Source: Blastocatellia bacterium AA13 (GTDB lineage Bacteria > Acidobacteriota > Blastocatellia > UBA7656). From it: DNA of 64,000 nucleotides. Position 1 is the stretch's first letter. Each line of letters begins with the position of its first letter. The notes below the pieces were generated by a model. It was not told the origin of the DNA. It made no database searches and worked only from the letters and a program-made list of their open reading frames with translations. The stretch covers positions 89,223 to 153,222 of the forward strand of contig QHVH01000005.1 of the NCBI GenBank assembly GCA_003222245.1. The letters are read 5' to 3'. Position numbers and translations under genes: made by a program. Below, piece by piece: positions 62,159 to 64,000 of this stretch.

Positions 62159-62809
62159 TCAATGAAGAATCCGCTTCTTGAGTTCGGCGAAGAACCCGGT
62201 CCAGAGGCTCCACAACTCTTCCGCGCTCGATACGATTTGAGCTTGCTCCTCCGGTGGGAATGTCGGCAGTAATGTCTTGCTTGACGCCTCGACGTGAGCC
62301 GGCTCTTGTTCAATATGAATATCAACCCACGGGAGGCTCCGCCGGTTAGTGCAATTCCTCACGAGGGCGCCGATCGAAGAGACCATCGGGAGATCGGCTA
62401 CCTCGGTTCCATACAAAAAGCCGAGACCCGTGAGGTACCCGGCGGACGATCTTTCATAGCCCCGAACCAGATCGGCTGTTGCATCGAACGCCGGCGAGGA
62501 TGCGACTAAGTCCGGCTCGAATCCCGAGTCGATCATCGTTTCGATATAGATCTTTTCATGCGCAAGCCGCGGATCACCCTGTCCGAGTTCCTGCCAGAGA
62601 ATTTTGGATATGACCGACTGCATCTCGATCGTAGGCGTCACTGAGACCAGGCGAGAAAGAAAGACGGGAAAGTAATGCAGAGGATAATACCACTGTCCCA
62701 GAATCACTCCGACTTCGGAGGTCGAAAGGTGCGCGCCCCGTACCGTCAAATCTTCCAGTTCGTCGATCAAAACAGATCGAACGCTGTCTTGAGAGAGAAT
62801 GTCCAGCAT
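62159..62809 (-). CDS. heme-oxygenase-like diiron oxidase/oxygenase
   Basis: Predicted 216 residues, all-alpha. Ligand-type motifs fit the iron-containing redox family (heme-oxygenase-like diiron oxidases such as UndA and BesC relatives): a His in YYPLHYFP, Glu and His in WQELGQGDPRLAHEK, and HIEQEPAHVE (about 165-175). These enzymes use O2 for desaturation, cleavage or N-oxygenation, often on amino acids, fatty acids or carrier-bound substrates. It is the first gene of the PKS/NRPS cluster on the coding strand, so it probably makes or modifies a building block. Function is inferred from family only. Confidence 0.72.
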   Translation of the reverse strand: MLDILSQDSVRSVLIDELEDLTVRGAHLSTSEVGVILGQWYYPLHYFPVFLSRLVSVTPTIEMQSVISKILWQELGQGDPRLAHEKIYIETMIDSGFEPDLVASSPAFDATADLVRGYERSSAGYLTGLGFLYGTEVADLPMVSSIGALVRNCTNRRSLPWVDIHIEQEPAHVEASSKTLLPTFPPEEQAQIVSSAEELWSLWTGFFAELKKRILH

Positions 62810-63127
62810 GTGATCCCCTGGTTCGCCGATCGTTTCCGGCCTACTTACCGTGAGAGATCATACTAAAACCGCGTGCCGCAGGCAATGAACGTCATACTAA
62901 ATACCTGATACCAAAGCGAATGAATCTACAGCCGAACGACTTTGATTAATTAGTTTTCATTTTAGCCGGCATTAAGCCTTTTGGACTTAACTACGACATC
63001 TGTAGTTTCTCAGGCGGAGTTGTCGTGCTAGTCACGCGGCTCTATACCTCAAGGGGATTGCCGAACACGAGGACCTGGAGGACACATCACTGTCGTGGGT
63101 TCGTTATGCGTAATTGCGGAATGCCGC
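62810..63127. other. upstream region of the biosynthetic cluster
   Basis: 318 bases between the cluster and the toxin-antitoxin remnant. It is rather AT-rich in its middle, with no frame of note. It holds the repeat listed next. The cluster promoter (minus strand) should be here. Confidence 0.45.
62858..62901 (-). promoter_or_regulatory. direct repeat upstream of the cluster, candidate promoter/operator
   Basis: TCATACTAAA occurs at 62858-62867 and 62892-62901, 34 bp apart. On the minus strand each reads TTTAGTATGA, which resembles a -10 box or a binding half-site. The first copy is about 50 bp upstream of the ATG at 62809. Inference only. Confidence 0.3.
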
Positions 63128-63543
63128 TCAATACTTCTTCAAGAATTCATCTGGTTTCAAGACAGCAATCCCTCGAAAAGGATTTAACTCAAGCAGATCT
63201 TTATCACCGCTGATTATGCAGTGGGCACGGCCGCAAACCGCCAGGTCCAGGAACTTGTTATCCTTTGGATCACGACACTCCAATATCTCCTGTGTAATCT
63301 CTACCAGTGTGGCTTCTTTGGCCAATGAGGCAAGAAATCGTTTTCCGCTTTTCTTCAGGTAGGTACCTATCAAATTTCTTGCGACTTAATACTTCGTTTA
63401 ACTCGGCCAGAACCGGCATTGATATGAGAAGACTTCCTTGATCTTGTGCTCGGTCGAATGCTTGACGGGGTTTTAGAATCAGGCACAAGTAATCCGCTGA
63501 TGATCGTATTCGTATCAAAAACAAAGAGCCAGTTACTCTTCAT
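63128..63543 (-). pseudogene. PIN-domain toxin, frameshifted twice
   Basis: Three frames join to give one PIN toxin. Start: ATG 63543 with MKSNWLFVFDTNTIISGLLVP (catalytic Asp in FDTN). After a shift in the CTAAAACCCCG run at about 63,470: RQAFDRAQDQGSLLIS…LSRKKFDRYLPEEKRK. After a second shift at about 63,345 (AAGAAAAGCGGAAAACG): RFLASLAKEATLVEI…DPKDNKFLDLA…ISGDKDLL. The ATG overlaps the antitoxin by 11 bases, the usual arrangement. The gene is either inactivated or carries sequencing indels in A runs. Confidence 0.75.
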
Positions 63544-63763
63544 TCAATAGAGACTCTAGGATTTCAGGAGTGAGGCCTCTCTCCCGCGCCGTTCTGCCAA
63601 TGTCATTCATTACTTCTTTCAAAGACAGACTCTCGCTTGCTGAAATCTCTTTGAGCCAGATACTAAGTAAGACCTCCATCTTCTTTTGTTCTTCAGGCGT
63701 CGCGGTTCTAAAAACTCTGGCGGCTTCGCTGTCGAGTTGGAGATTGACGGTTTCGGTTGCCAT
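63533..63763 (-). CDS. antitoxin of a PIN-type toxin-antitoxin pair
   Basis: Predicted 76 residues: MATETVNLQLDSEAARVFRT at the start and a helical C-terminus ending ARERGLTPEILESLLNEE. This matches the small antitoxins (unknown-function and ribbon-helix-helix-like) that precede PIN toxins. GGAG lies eight bases before the ATG. The frame is intact although the toxin is broken. Confidence 0.7.
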   Translation of the reverse strand: MATETVNLQLDSEAARVFRTATPEEQKKMEVLLSIWLKEISASESLSLKEVMNDIGRTARERGLTPEILESLLNEE

Positions 63764-63859
63764 TTAATTACTCCAAGCTGATTTCCATCTTCATCTTATC
63801 GTATTGGGATGCTTTCGCCCAATTACAGCAGGAATAAGCTTGGAAGGAGTGCCCCGACC

Positions 63860-64000
63860 TAGCAGGCTGCTGAAAAACCCATTTTTTAGTCATTCTCATC
63901 TTGTCTGTGCGTTTTGAATCGTAGTTGAGGGATTCTAAGACGGAATATGGCGGGTTATTGTGATCTTTAATTAACCGTTTTTTTGCTTTTGGACTCCAGC
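63860..64000. mobile_element. probable insertion-sequence end
   Basis: TAGCAGGCTGCTGAAAAACCC (63860-63880) resembles the terminal inverted repeats of IS1182/IS5-type elements, which usually read …GCTGCTGAAAAA… at the outer end. AT-rich sequence follows, with no transposase start inside the window. The rest of the element would lie past the right edge. Confidence 0.35.

Overview
The window looks like a chromosomal segment of a soil-type member of the Acidobacteriota, most plausibly Blastocatellia. This is inferred from a MacB-like permease of the acidobacterial 'orphan duplicated permease' type, FecR/DUF6600 and heptad-coding repeats, several CHAT/TPR and caspase-like proteins, an anti-sigma factor of the acidobacterial type, and palindromic intergenic repeats built on CAACCCC-n-GGGGTTG. 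No tRNA or rRNA gene and no CRISPR array was seen.

Layout. 1-6.4 kb (plus strand): two multi-spanning membrane proteins (a GT39-like glycosyltransferase and a TMTC-like protein with TPRs), then a FecR/DUF6600 protein with a very long Gln/Ala-rich tail. 6.5-7.2 kb: a graveyard holding a serine-recombinase 3' fragment, one dual-hairpin repeat and a frameshifted ankyrin fragment. 7.2-25.4 kb (minus strand): a collinear block reading TPR-CHAT protein, ECF sigma factor, membrane anti-sigma factor, secreted VWA/beta-helix protein, FecR-like protein, CHAT-SIR2 fusion, and STAND NTPase-TM-TPR. A C14 caspase-like protein and two secreted or small proteins lie upstream of it. Three caspase-clan proteins, a STAND ATPase and a SIR2 domain under a dedicated ECF/anti-sigma pair look like a regulated conflict, stress or cell-death module. 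25.6-27.6 kb: a beta-propeller lipoprotein with a strong terminator, followed by 1.2 kb of noncoding DNA with an 18-unit 21-bp repeat (a decayed heptad coding repeat) and many palindromic repeats. 28.8-37.1 kb: a GAF-cyclase lacking key catalytic residues, a MacB-like permease, a penicillin acylase and a B12-binding radical SAM protein.

37.7-62.8 kb (minus strand): a hybrid PKS/NRPS biosynthetic cluster. The order of transcription is a heme-oxygenase-like diiron enzyme, a KS-AT-KR-ACP PKS, a luciferase-like flavin monooxygenase, a three-module NRPS, and a two-module NRPS with an in-line methyltransferase and terminal thioesterase. Collinear reading predicts a short polyketide unit joined to five residues, read by eye as Ile/Val-like, Pro-like, Val-like, an N-methylated unknown, and Ala. 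The last NRPS is split by a frameshift inside its first adenylation domain. Toxin-antitoxin remnants flank the cluster on both sides: an orphan ribbon-helix-helix antitoxin at 37.4 kb, and an intact antitoxin with a twice-frameshifted PIN toxin at 63.1-63.8 kb. The last 140 bases look like the end of an insertion sequence.
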